Shown piece by piece: positions 27,370 to 36,700 of a stretch of DNA of 64,000 bases; the first letter of the stretch is position 1, and every line of letters starts with the position of its first letter. The position numbers and the translations under genes are program-made. This stretch comes from Desulfatibacillum aliphaticivorans DSM 15576 (lineage in GTDB: Bacteria; Desulfobacterota; Desulfobacteria; Desulfobacterales; Desulfatibacillaceae): positions 45,991 to 109,990 of the forward strand of contig NZ_AUCT01000026.1 in NCBI RefSeq assembly GCF_000429905.1. Reading direction: 5' to 3'. The notes beneath the pieces were generated by a model. It saw only the letters and a program-made list of their open reading frames with translations. It was not told the DNA's origin and searched no databases.

Positions 27370-30300
27370 ATGAAAACCTGGAACTCTAACCGGCAAATTA
27401 GCTGGAAAACCGTATTTGCGGTTTTGTTGGCATTGTGCGTCCTGCCGGGCGTTGCTTTGGCGACTGGAACTAGCGCGGGGGAGCGCATTCAGAACCAGGC
27501 TACTGCAACTTACGTGGATGCAAACCTGAACGCCCAGACGGCCCAGTCCAATATTGCGACCGTGGAAGTCGGGCAGGTTTATTCCGCCACTTTGGCTGAA
27601 GACCGCTCTCTTTACGCGGCTTCCGGCCAGTCCGTAAACTTTTCTCACGTTTTGGCAAACACCGGCAACGGAGAAGACACCTACACCATCGCCCTGGCCC
27701 AAGGCATTTCCGGCGGCGACGACCTCGATTTTGACAACCTGGCCGTGTACATCGACCAGAACGGGGACGGCGTGGCCACCGCCGGTGAAACCCTGATAAC
27801 CAACGGCGGCGGAACCGGCACGGTAACCCTGCAGGCCGACAGCCAGTTGGACCTGGTCGTGCTGGCCAAACTGCCCACCTCCACACCCGGCCAGACCGCC
27901 GGCGCCACCCTGACTGTAACGCCCACCAGCGGAATCGTTGACGATCTCACCGCAGGCAACGGCGTGGATACCCTGGACGGCACCAACGAAGACCTGGCAA
28001 CCGTGACTGACAACGCGGTCCTGAACGTCAACAAGTCTTCCACGTACAACGACGGGGGCACCGACTCCATCGTGGACGATACGGTCACCTTTGTGGTCAC
28101 CATCACCAACACCGGCCCGGTGGCGGCTTACGACGTGGAAATTCAGGACGCCCTGGATCTCACGGTGTTTGACGTAACCGATGTGACCGACATCGTAATC
28201 AACGCTACCGAGGGCGACTACGAAGACACCGTCGCAGACCCCGCGGAAGGTACGGCCAACACAGACACTATCAACGGCTTTGACCCCATTGCAGTCAATG
28301 ACGCCAATAACGACGCCACAACAGGCGATTTTGGCGTGCGCGGCCATGACGACGTGTTGAACGCCGACGAGACGATTTCTTTCACCTACACGGTTCCCGT
28401 CATAGCAACCTTGCCCGCCGGAACCCTGCTCCGGAACTCCGTGAACATCCTGGGCGACAAAAATGACGACGGCGATGACGATGACGACGGTGAAGACGTC
28501 ACCTCCAACATCACCACCCAGATCGTTCCGCAGGTGTACGGCGTGACCGTGACGGATACAGGCGTTAACGGAGCCGCCGGCGTAAATGACGGCGGCGACG
28601 ACGACAGCCTGCCCAACGACACCCAACAGGTGAACACCGCCGCTTCCGGCGAGCAGGTTCTGTTCAAGAACATCATTACCAACAACGGCAACGGAACCGA
28701 CATCTTTGAACTGACCGCAGTGAACGGCAATTTCCCCGCAGGCACCGTTTTCAGTTTCTGGCAGGCCGACGGAACCACCGCCCTCCTGGACACCAATGAC
28801 GACGGCGCCGTGGACACGGGCCCCATGATCGCAGGCGAAGTAAAAACCATTATGATCAAAGCCCAGTTGCCCGCAGGCGCTTATGACGGCGACGGAACCA
28901 ACGCAGGCTCCTTTACCGCTACGGTGGCCGCAACTTCCGAAGGCGACGCAAACATTTCTGACGATGCAACCGAGGAACTGCTCACCATTACCGCTCCCAG
29001 GGTCGACCTTTCCAACGAAGCAGCGGTTGGCGCCAGCACTCCTGACGGAAACCCCCTCAGCAACGAGGACGCATACACGGTCGTGGGCAGCGAATCTCCC
29101 ACCACCACGTATAATGCCGCCCCCGGCGCGGCCGTGAACATCCCGCTGACCATCCAGAACGACTCCGGCGTGCCGGACTCCTTCCAGCTTACCGCAGGCG
29201 CAAGCTGGAACGGCGCCGTCCTGGGCGGAATGCCCACGGGTTGGTCCTATGTGTTTAAAAGCACGGCAGGCAACACCATCACCACCACGCCGGCGGTCTC
29301 CCCGGGCGGAAGCTACTCCTTTTATTTAAGGGTGACGGTTCCTTCCACCGCCGTGTTCGCTCTGGCCGATTACTCCTCGGACTTTGACGGTGACGCAACG
29401 GTTGAAACCATTGACGGGTCCTCTCCGGCTGACGGCGACGGCGACTACCCCGTCTTCATCCGGGTCGTCTCCACCAATACGGGCGCTTCGGATATCAAGC
29501 TGGACGCCATTGACGTGTCCGATTCTGAAAAGGTCACCCTGCAGGCCAACCAGACCGGCCAGATTCAGCCCGGCGGCTCCATCGCCTATCCTCATACCTT
29601 GAGGAACGACGGCAACACCGTGGAAGCCTTCACCCTGTCCGCCGTAAACAGCCTGAGCGCCTCCGGTTGGGGCAACAACATCCTGGTGGATACCACGGGC
29701 GACGGCTCCGGCAATAAGCCCTTCTCCACCCTGGCCATTACGGACAGCGTGTTCTACACGGACGCCGCCGGCGCATATGTTTCCCAGGTGTTCGGCCAGA
29801 CTGTGGCCAACAGCCTGGTTTTCGCTCCGGGTGAAAAACTTGGCCTCTCTGTTCTGGAATTCGCGCCCTCAAGCGCCCCGGACGGAACCCTGGACATCCT
29901 GACCATCACCGCCACTTACAACGCAGGCGCCTCCAAGGTCGTGAACATTGACCAGACCACAGTTATCCAAGGCCAGATTCGTCTGTCCAAGACCGTGGCC
30001 GTGGATGCGACATGCAACGGCGTGGCCGACGAAGCCTTTGCTGTGGAAGCGGCCTCCAAGGCCAATCCCGAAGAGTGCGTGTGCTGGCGTCTGGTTGTCA
30101 CCAATGAAGGTACGGCTGCGGCTGACGACGTGGTCATCTACGACACCGTACCTGCTTTCAGCGACTACGTGCCCGGCTCCATGCTGAGCGGCGCAGGCGA
30201 CTTCGGAACCACTGCCAACCCAGGCGCTTCCCTCATCGCCCATACGGACGCTGACGACGCGGAAGCCCGCCCGGACGGCTACAACGCCAAGGTGGTCGGC

Positions 30301-30378
30301 GACAGCATCACCTTTGAACTCGGAACCATTGCTTCCGGCGCATCCGTTACTCTGCAGTTCCAGACCAAGGTGCAGTAG
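27370..30378 (+). CDS. Secreted DUF11-type surface protein (1002 aa)
   Basis: Signal peptide ~1-31 (cleavage near VALA), strong ribosome site GGAGG. Domain order mirrors the 946-aa neighbour: an N-terminal module (ERIQNQATATYVDAN, then an EF-hand-like loop DQNGDGVATAGE), a DUF11 domain (VNKSSTYNDGGTDS...), a VYGVTVTDTG domain with GVNDGGDDD and DTNDDGAVDTGP loops, further beta-sandwich domains, and a C-terminal domain with ATCNG...PEEC ending LQFQTKVQ. The similarity along the length indicates that the 946- and 1002-aa genes arose by duplication. Asp-rich loops suggest calcium binding. Likely an extracellular structural subunit. Confidence 0.8.
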   Translation: MKTWNSNRQISWKTVFAVLLALCVLPGVALATGTSAGERIQNQATATYVDANLNAQTAQSNIATVEVGQVYSATLAEDRSLYAASGQSVNFSHVLANTGNGEDTYTIALAQGISGGDDLDFDNLAVYIDQNGDGVATAGETLITNGGGTGTVTLQADSQLDLVVLAKLPTSTPGQTAGATLTVTPTSGIVDDLTAGNGVDTLDGTNEDLATVTDNAVLNVNKSSTYNDGGTDSIVDDTVTFVVTITNTGPVAAYDVEIQDALDLTVFDVTDVTDIVINATEGDYEDTVADPAEGTANTDTINGFDPIAVNDANNDATTGDFGVRGHDDVLNADETISFTYTVPVIATLPAGTLLRNSVNILGDKNDDGDDDDDGEDVTSNITTQIVPQVYGVTVTDTGVNGAAGVNDGGDDDSLPNDTQQVNTAASGEQVLFKNIITNNGNGTDIFELTAVNGNFPAGTVFSFWQADGTTALLDTNDDGAVDTGPMIAGEVKTIMIKAQLPAGAYDGDGTNAGSFTATVAATSEGDANISDDATEELLTITAPRVDLSNEAAVGASTPDGNPLSNEDAYTVVGSESPTTTYNAAPGAAVNIPLTIQNDSGVPDSFQLTAGASWNGAVLGGMPTGWSYVFKSTAGNTITTTPAVSPGGSYSFYLRVTVPSTAVFALADYSSDFDGDATVETIDGSSPADGDGDYPVFIRVVSTNTGASDIKLDAIDVSDSEKVTLQANQTGQIQPGGSIAYPHTLRNDGNTVEAFTLSAVNSLSASGWGNNILVDTTGDGSGNKPFSTLAITDSVFYTDAAGAYVSQVFGQTVANSLVFAPGEKLGLSVLEFAPSSAPDGTLDILTITATYNAGASKVVNIDQTTVIQGQIRLSKTVAVDATCNGVADEAFAVEAASKANPEECVCWRLVVTNEGTAAADDVVIYDTVPAFSDYVPGSMLSGAGDFGTTANPGASLIAHTDADDAEARPDGYNAKVVGDSITFELGTIASGASVTLQFQTKVQ

Positions 30379-30554
30379 CGGATCGGACGCACAGGTTCTT
30401 GTGACATCCTCCTGCGTGCAATCGGGAGTGTGTTTTGAGGTTTTCAAGGCGCAAACCAACGGGAGTCCGGCCGGTCAAACGGCCGGCCGGAACCCCGACA
30501 AATTTTAAAGCCGAGGCAGGGGGCTTCCCCGGCCAAGGCAAGGGTATAGGGTAC
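30379..30554 (+). other. Structured leader of the beta-barrel gene
   Basis: A 176-bp gap inside the cluster. It holds a strong GC hairpin with CCGGCCG/CGGCCGG arms (30467-30486) without a following T-run. It may tune expression of the downstream barrel protein or stabilise RNA ends. I cannot match it to a known riboswitch. Confidence 0.35.
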
Positions 30555-33500
30555 ATGATCCGGCATAAGTTTTTACAAATAGTTGTGGCCGTCCTGGCGT
30601 TGCTCCTGGCAGCAGCTCCGCCGTTATGGGCCGTCACTCCAGCCGGCGTACTCATTACCAACCAGGCGACCGCAACGTATTTTGATACGGGCAAGGAAAT
30701 CGCCGGCAAAACATTGTCCAATATTTCCCTGGTCACAGTAGGGAACTTGTACGCCTTATCTTTGGAAGCGGATCAAAATCAGGACGCGGCGGCTGGGCAA
30801 TATATCAACTTTCAACATACCTTAACAAACACCGGCAACACGGCCGATACTTATAGCTTAAGCTATGCCAACCAGCCCGGAGACGACTTTGACTTCGACA
30901 CGGTGACCATCGCCCTGGATACAAATCAAAACGGGCTGATAGACGATGGTGAGCCTGAGATAACCGAAACCGATCTCATTCCGGCGGGCGAATCCATTTA
31001 TCTAATCTTGGGCGGCAGCGTCCCGAGCACGTACGTGGCCGGCCAGACCGGAGCTATTGTCATTACCGCTCAAAGTCAGACGGAGGCCGCTGTTTCCAGC
31101 AGTAACACGGATACCGCAACCCTTAACTCCAATGAGGCGGTTTTTCAGTTTTCCAAAAACAGCGACCCGGAATGCGACGAAGCCGTACATCCAGGTGAGG
31201 ATATCACCTACTCCATCACCCTGACCAATGTGGGGGGCGCTGCTCCGGACTTTCGGGATATCGTGGTGGACGGCGTTATTGAAACAGGCTTTTTGGTGGA
31301 AGACCCCCTGCCGCCCAATGTGGTCGTCGCCCTGGACGTCGATGCCCTGGCGGCGCCTGTTGGCTCCAAAGTGCTGGCAAAGTTGTCCGGCTCGGGCGTC
31401 AATGATTGGATTGCCCTTTCCAACGCAACCGAAGACGATTTGATTGAACGGGTTGGCGTATTGTTCCCCGACACAGCTTTGGGATCCAACGAAAGCGCTT
31501 CCTGGCAGTTTACCGTAAGGGTAATAAGCGAAATCACCCCCGGAACCACGATTATCAATCAAGCTGAGATCGACAAGGACGGCGACGGCTTTAAGGATTT
31601 GTACTCCAATGAGACCTGCAATACTCTTGAGGAAGGCGTGGAAGACGATCCGGAAGCGGAGAACGAAGCTGTTATCAGGTTCCTGGAACCGGTTTACTCC
31701 TTGAGACTCAATTCCACGCCCCCGGATTTTGAGGACGATGACGATTACCAGGACGCCGGACTGTATCGGCTGTCCTCATATCCCACCTACGATGAGGTTC
31801 GGGACGGCGTGTATCTGGAGGTTCATTCCTCCAGCCTGAACACCAGCCCGGTGGCTGCAGACGTGATTGTGGTGTACGTGGTTTCCATGCTGACCGGCGA
31901 CGACATTTACATCCAACTGGAGGAAACCGGCCCCAACACAGGCGTCTTCCGCTCCAGGGTTCCCATAACGCTGGATGCGGACCAGACCTCCGGCGGAGGA
32001 ACCTGCTCCGCGGCCAACGCGGGCGGATGCGTGCTGCAAAGCACGTCCCGCGACACCTTGCGGGCCACTATCGAAGATCCCGGCACAGGATTCGTCTTGG
32101 TGGACGCGGCGACCGTAGACCCCCTGGGCGTGGTTTTCGATTCCGTTACTTTGGACCCGGTGGCGAACGCAATCGTATCCATCCGCACTTCGGACGGTCA
32201 ACTCGCATTGGACCCGGATACGGGCGGCGCCTCTGTAATTGAACCCCAACTGACCGGTTCGGACGGCGAGTACCAGTTCCCAAGGGTCTATCCCGGAACT
32301 TACTATATCCATGTGCGGCCGCCCGAAGGCCTTAATTTTCCGTCCGTCACCCCGGCCCACACCTTTGCGGGCCAATACACGGTTAACGCGTATTCCTACG
32401 GCCAGAACGGTTGGCAAAGAACGCCCAATTCCGGCGAATTCACCCTGGCGGCCGGAGATCCGGCCCTGATCGTGGACATTCCGCTCGACCCCGACAACGA
32501 CGGCCGCTTTGTGCTGGAAAAAACCACCACGGATTCTTCGGTCCAGGTGGGCGACTTTGTGCCTTACACCCTGACGGTGAGGAACAACGCCGGCGCCAAG
32601 CTGTTTGATACCACTGTACGCGACGAAATCCCCTACGGCTTTAAATACGTGCGGGGCAGCACTAAATACGACGGCGAAAAAGCCGGCGACCCCACAGGCG
32701 AAAAAGGCCCGGTGCTAGTGTTTGACGTCGGAACCCTCGCCGACGGCCAAGCCGTGGAAATAACCTATGTGCTCATGGTGACGCCCGGCGGACTGGATTC
32801 CGACGGCGTCAATAAGGCTCAGGCTTTTACGGTCACCGGCCGGGGCGTCAAGTTCAACTCCGTCAAGGTCCGGGCCATGGTGGACATTGAGCAGGACGGG
32901 CTGTTCTCGGATCGCGCCATCCTGTTCGGTACGGTTTTCGTGGATAAAAACGAAAACAAAATCAAGGACGAAGACGAATTGGCCGTAGGCGGCGTCAGGA
33001 TTTATCTGGAAGACGGAACCTGGGCCATCACCGACGAAAAAGGCCAGTACTCCATTTACGGACTTAAGCCCGGCAATCATGTGGTCAAGCCCGACCCCAT
33101 CACTTTGCCCAAGGGCATGAAGCTGTCGGCCATTGACAACCGCTTTGCCAAAGACGCCGATTCCCGGTTTGCGGATCTGGTGGAAGGCGATTTCCACAGG
33201 GCGGATTTTGCACTCCTTCCGCCGGAGGAAAACGCCGAGGCTCTATACGAGGCTATTGAAAAACGCAACGCATCCCTGGACGACTCCTGGGTGTACGAAG
33301 CGGCTGTGGAGTTTGACGGTACGGTCTTTGACGATACGGAATACGAAAAAGACCACACGCCGGCAAGCGCGGACGGCGATATATCCTCCGGCGTCGCCTA
33401 TCCGGCCGACAAGGCCCTGTCCGATCCCGCAGCGGGGGCGCCCAAGGTGGAGGCCTCTGAAACGGCTCAGCCCGTTTCCAAGGCCATGCCCAAGGTCGAG

Positions 33501-36500
33501 GACGTTGCAAGGCAGGCCACCGCGCAGCAAGCCAAGGAAGGCGCGTTTATATGGCCTGCCGGCGAGGTCGCACGAGACGGCCGGTTTATGGTTGTCATCC
33601 CCAAGGGAATCGTTCCTGTGCTTAGCGTAAACGGCAAGGAAGTTCCGTCCAATAAGTTGGGCGAGCAGGTTTTGAATAAGGCAACGCGGGCTCAGGTGCT
33701 GGCCTGGTACGGCGTACCCCTGGAGCCGGGCCCTTGTGAAGTGACGGTCTCGGGCAAGGATATGTTCGGCAACCTGAGGACCCTGGCCCAAAAGACGTTC
33801 GCCCATCCCGGGCCGCCCAAGACCCTGAGAATCGTCCCTTCCGCATCCAGCATTCCCGCAGACGGCGGCAAGTCCTCCCTGCCCGTTGAAGTCCAGATCA
33901 ACGACAAGGACGGCATAGGCGTGTTGGGCGTGCATTTCGTCACCGTGGAGGCCTCCGACGGACGATTCCTGGAGCCTGACATCCAGTCCAAGGAGCCGGG
34001 GCATCAGGTGCGTGTGGAAAACGGCCGGGCCATGCTTCATCTGCAAAGCAGTTTCAGGGCGGGCGAGGTGGATCTGGCCGCTACGGCCGGGACTGGGTTG
34101 AAGGATAAAACCCAGGTGAGATTCGCCGCGCCGCTCAGGCCTATTGTGGCGGCAGGTTTGGTGGATTTTTCCGTGCATTTCAACGATATCTCCGAGGAAT
34201 CCATCCTGCCTACGGATCAGGCGGATTCTTTTGACGAAGAACTGGATTACCGGGGCCGGGGCGCGGTCTTCCTTAAAGGCAAGATAAAAGGCGACGTGCT
34301 TTTGACCCTGGCCTACGACTCGGACAAAGACGAAGACGAAACCCTGCTTCGGGACATCGACCCGGACGAATACTACCCCATTTACGGGGACGCCTCGGTG
34401 AAGGGCTACGACGCCCAAAGCCGCAGCGCGCTCTACGTACGCCTGGAAAAGAACAACAGCAGCGTCATGTGGGGCGACTTTCGCACGGATTACAACGAAA
34501 AAAGCCTGGCTCGGGTGGATCGCACCCTCACGGGCGCCAACGCCAATATCGAAGTGGGCGGAACCAAGGTTTCCGGCTTTTACGCAGAGCCCGACTACGA
34601 ACGCAGGACCGAGGAAATCCGGGCCAACGGCACGGCGACCTTCTACCGCATCTCAGGCGCTCCCATTGAGGAAAACAGCGAAACCATCGAGATCATCACC
34701 CGCTCCAGGGATAATCCGGGCCTGATCATCAATACCGTGTCCATGACGCGCCTGGACGATTACCAGATCGACCCAATAAGCGGTTACATCACATTTCACG
34801 ACGCCATCGCCTCTGTGGACGAGAATAACAATCCCCAGTACATCCGGATTTCTTACGATACGGAAGGCGGGGCCGAACGCCATGCCGTCTGGGGCGCCAG
34901 GGCGGAGCAGCAAATTACGGAAAACCTGTTCGTTGGCGGAACCCACACTCAGGACGAGCATCCCGAGGACGGCAGCCGGATTTCCTCCGGGTACGTCAAA
35001 TACAAGATTAAAGACAAGCACGACGTGGAAGCGGAATACGCTCACATGGTGCATAAGAACGGAGATCCATCCGGCGACGCCATCCGCGTGGACATGGAAA
35101 ACCAGTGGCACGACAAGTTCAGCACAAAGGCTGAATTCGTTACGGCGCAACCGGGGTTTGACAACTCCAGCGGCTCCGGTTCGGCCGGGCGTCAGGAATT
35201 GACCGCCGAAGCCGAATACCGGCCTTACACGCACACCACCGTCACCTTGGAAGGTCTGGAAAGCAAGGATCTCCAGGGCGAAGACGAACGGATTTCGGCA
35301 GGCCTGTTGGCGGAGCGCAAGTTCGGCCTGTGGCATACGGAAGCGGGCGGCCGGTTCATCCGCCAGATGGAGACCTCGGATACGGCGGAAGAGGACATAT
35401 ACACCTATCGCCTGGGCCTGGGCAGGGACTTCTATCTGCTTAAACGCAAGGGCCAGGCCGGTGTGTCATGGGAGCAGGACGTCTCCGACGCCAGCAGGCG
35501 CTCCCTGGAAGCCAACGCCGACTGGCAGGTGCACAAGATGGTCAAGCTCTACGCCAAGCAGGAGTTGATCAACAGCCTTTCCGGCGTCACCAGCCTGTCC
35601 AGCGACGTGGACCGTTCCACAACCACATTCGGCGTGTCCTCCGACTTCATGACCAATACCAAGGCCTACTCGGAATACCGCATCCGGGGCGGCTCAAGCG
35701 GCCGCGAGCAGGAAAGCGCCACGGGCATCCGCCGCACAATCGACCTGGAGCCGGGCTTGTCCTTCTCTCCCCAGTTGGAATACGTCAACACCCTGGACGG
35801 CGAGAACGCAGGCGACGCTTTCTCCGCCTCCATGGGCATGGTGGACAAGCGGGCCAAACACAGCAAAAAATCAGGCCGCCTGGAAACCCGCCTTGGCAAA
35901 GACAGCAATATGTACGGCGTACGCGCAGCCTGGGCGACCCGGTTTTCCGGAAACTGGACCGGCGCCGTTAAAGAGGAATTCAACATAGAATTGCCCGACG
36001 AAAGCCCGGACGTGCTTCGCCAGGCTCTGACCCTGGGGATCGCCCGTAGGCCTGTCACGACCAACAAGTACCATTGGATCGGAATGTACCAGTGGAAGGA
36101 ATCCCGCAATGCAGACAGCGTGGAGTCCAAGCGCGCCCACATTGTGTCGTCCCACCACAACTATCAGGTCAGGGAAAACCTCATTCTTTCCGGCAGGTTG
36201 GCTGGAAAGTGGCAGCGAGTCATGCTTTTTGAGGATTACTACGAGTCCTTCACCTCTTTGGGCGGGCTTCGGTTGATTTTTGACATCACCGAATGGCTGG
36301 ATTTTGATATTCACGGCGGCGCCCTCAATACGGACGGCGACTCCACTCGTTATTCCGGCGGCGCGGCGATTTTCTTCAACGCCTTCAAGAATGCGCGGCT
36401 GGGAGTGGGGTACAATTTCGCCGGGTTTACGGACGAGGATCTGGACGCGGAAAAGTACTACGCCGAAGGACTTTACTTCGGCCTGACCTACAAGTTCGAC

Positions 36501-36539
36501 GAATCCTTGTTTGAATGGCTGGCGCCGGACGAAGATTAG
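30555..36539 (+). CDS. Multidomain outer-membrane beta-barrel protein with DUF11, SdrD-B-like and Ig-like domains (1994 aa)
   Basis: Start at ATG 30555, after AGGGTATAGGG, directly before a signal peptide (residues 1-26, LWA|VT). Residues ~27-170 are the N-terminal module shared with the 946- and 1002-aa neighbours, with the loop DTNQNGLIDDGEPE at ~122-135. Further on: a DUF11 domain (~650-775), an SdrD-B/carboxypeptidase-regulatory-like domain (~790-850; GTVFVDKNENKIKDEDE, then KGQYSIYGLKPGNH), a Pro/Ala-rich linker (~930-985), and an invasin-like Ig domain (~1095-1190; PADGGKSSLPVEVQI). From ~1194 to the end, alternating aromatic strands form a predicted outer-membrane barrel ending in LYFGLTYKFDESLFEW. 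It probably anchors or exports the fibre made by the upstream genes. Confidence 0.8.
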   Translation: MIRHKFLQIVVAVLALLLAAAPPLWAVTPAGVLITNQATATYFDTGKEIAGKTLSNISLVTVGNLYALSLEADQNQDAAAGQYINFQHTLTNTGNTADTYSLSYANQPGDDFDFDTVTIALDTNQNGLIDDGEPEITETDLIPAGESIYLILGGSVPSTYVAGQTGAIVITAQSQTEAAVSSSNTDTATLNSNEAVFQFSKNSDPECDEAVHPGEDITYSITLTNVGGAAPDFRDIVVDGVIETGFLVEDPLPPNVVVALDVDALAAPVGSKVLAKLSGSGVNDWIALSNATEDDLIERVGVLFPDTALGSNESASWQFTVRVISEITPGTTIINQAEIDKDGDGFKDLYSNETCNTLEEGVEDDPEAENEAVIRFLEPVYSLRLNSTPPDFEDDDDYQDAGLYRLSSYPTYDEVRDGVYLEVHSSSLNTSPVAADVIVVYVVSMLTGDDIYIQLEETGPNTGVFRSRVPITLDADQTSGGGTCSAANAGGCVLQSTSRDTLRATIEDPGTGFVLVDAATVDPLGVVFDSVTLDPVANAIVSIRTSDGQLALDPDTGGASVIEPQLTGSDGEYQFPRVYPGTYYIHVRPPEGLNFPSVTPAHTFAGQYTVNAYSYGQNGWQRTPNSGEFTLAAGDPALIVDIPLDPDNDGRFVLEKTTTDSSVQVGDFVPYTLTVRNNAGAKLFDTTVRDEIPYGFKYVRGSTKYDGEKAGDPTGEKGPVLVFDVGTLADGQAVEITYVLMVTPGGLDSDGVNKAQAFTVTGRGVKFNSVKVRAMVDIEQDGLFSDRAILFGTVFVDKNENKIKDEDELAVGGVRIYLEDGTWAITDEKGQYSIYGLKPGNHVVKPDPITLPKGMKLSAIDNRFAKDADSRFADLVEGDFHRADFALLPPEENAEALYEAIEKRNASLDDSWVYEAAVEFDGTVFDDTEYEKDHTPASADGDISSGVAYPADKALSDPAAGAPKVEASETAQPVSKAMPKVEDVARQATAQQAKEGAFIWPAGEVARDGRFMVVIPKGIVPVLSVNGKEVPSNKLGEQVLNKATRAQVLAWYGVPLEPGPCEVTVSGKDMFGNLRTLAQKTFAHPGPPKTLRIVPSASSIPADGGKSSLPVEVQINDKDGIGVLGVHFVTVEASDGRFLEPDIQSKEPGHQVRVENGRAMLHLQSSFRAGEVDLAATAGTGLKDKTQVRFAAPLRPIVAAGLVDFSVHFNDISEESILPTDQADSFDEELDYRGRGAVFLKGKIKGDVLLTLAYDSDKDEDETLLRDIDPDEYYPIYGDASVKGYDAQSRSALYVRLEKNNSSVMWGDFRTDYNEKSLARVDRTLTGANANIEVGGTKVSGFYAEPDYERRTEEIRANGTATFYRISGAPIEENSETIEIITRSRDNPGLIINTVSMTRLDDYQIDPISGYITFHDAIASVDENNNPQYIRISYDTEGGAERHAVWGARAEQQITENLFVGGTHTQDEHPEDGSRISSGYVKYKIKDKHDVEAEYAHMVHKNGDPSGDAIRVDMENQWHDKFSTKAEFVTAQPGFDNSSGSGSAGRQELTAEAEYRPYTHTTVTLEGLESKDLQGEDERISAGLLAERKFGLWHTEAGGRFIRQMETSDTAEEDIYTYRLGLGRDFYLLKRKGQAGVSWEQDVSDASRRSLEANADWQVHKMVKLYAKQELINSLSGVTSLSSDVDRSTTTFGVSSDFMTNTKAYSEYRIRGGSSGREQESATGIRRTIDLEPGLSFSPQLEYVNTLDGENAGDAFSASMGMVDKRAKHSKKSGRLETRLGKDSNMYGVRAAWATRFSGNWTGAVKEEFNIELPDESPDVLRQALTLGIARRPVTTNKYHWIGMYQWKESRNADSVESKRAHIVSSHHNYQVRENLILSGRLAGKWQRVMLFEDYYESFTSLGGLRLIFDITEWLDFDIHGGALNTDGDSTRYSGGAAIFFNAFKNARLGVGYNFAGFTDEDLDAEKYYAEGLYFGLTYKFDESLFEWLAPDED

Positions 36540-36603
36540 GTTTACATCGGGCTGTTTCGCCCGTTGCATATATTTTTCCTGTGGAAAGATATCAAAAGGG
36601 GAT

Positions 36604-36640
36604 GGAAAAGCCCCGGGGCCTTGGGCCTCGGGGCTTTTCC
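36604..36640. terminator. Strong terminator closing the surface-protein cluster
   Basis: GGAAAAGCCCCG (36604-36615) and CGGGGCTTTTCC (36629-36640) pair perfectly and the inner bases extend the stem to about 17 bp with a tiny loop. It lies between convergent genes and can act in both directions. Confidence 0.75.
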
Positions 36641-36700
36641 TATTCAAGGGAGAGAGTGTGAGCCTGTTTTTTACGGATAGGCTAATCCGCTGACAAATAT

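Noticed and set aside
14438..30378. Gram-positive-style cell-wall anchoring or PEP-CTERM sorting of the DUF11 proteins
   Set aside because: None of the four C-termini has LPXTG, a PEP motif, or a hydrophobic segment with a basic tail; all end in a beta-strand of the last domain.
30440..30554. Possible cyclic-di-GMP (GEMM-type) riboswitch before the barrel gene
   Set aside because: GCAAACC and a GC-rich hairpin are suggestive, but the conserved first hairpin and second core strand are missing in the needed order. A covariance-model search would decide.
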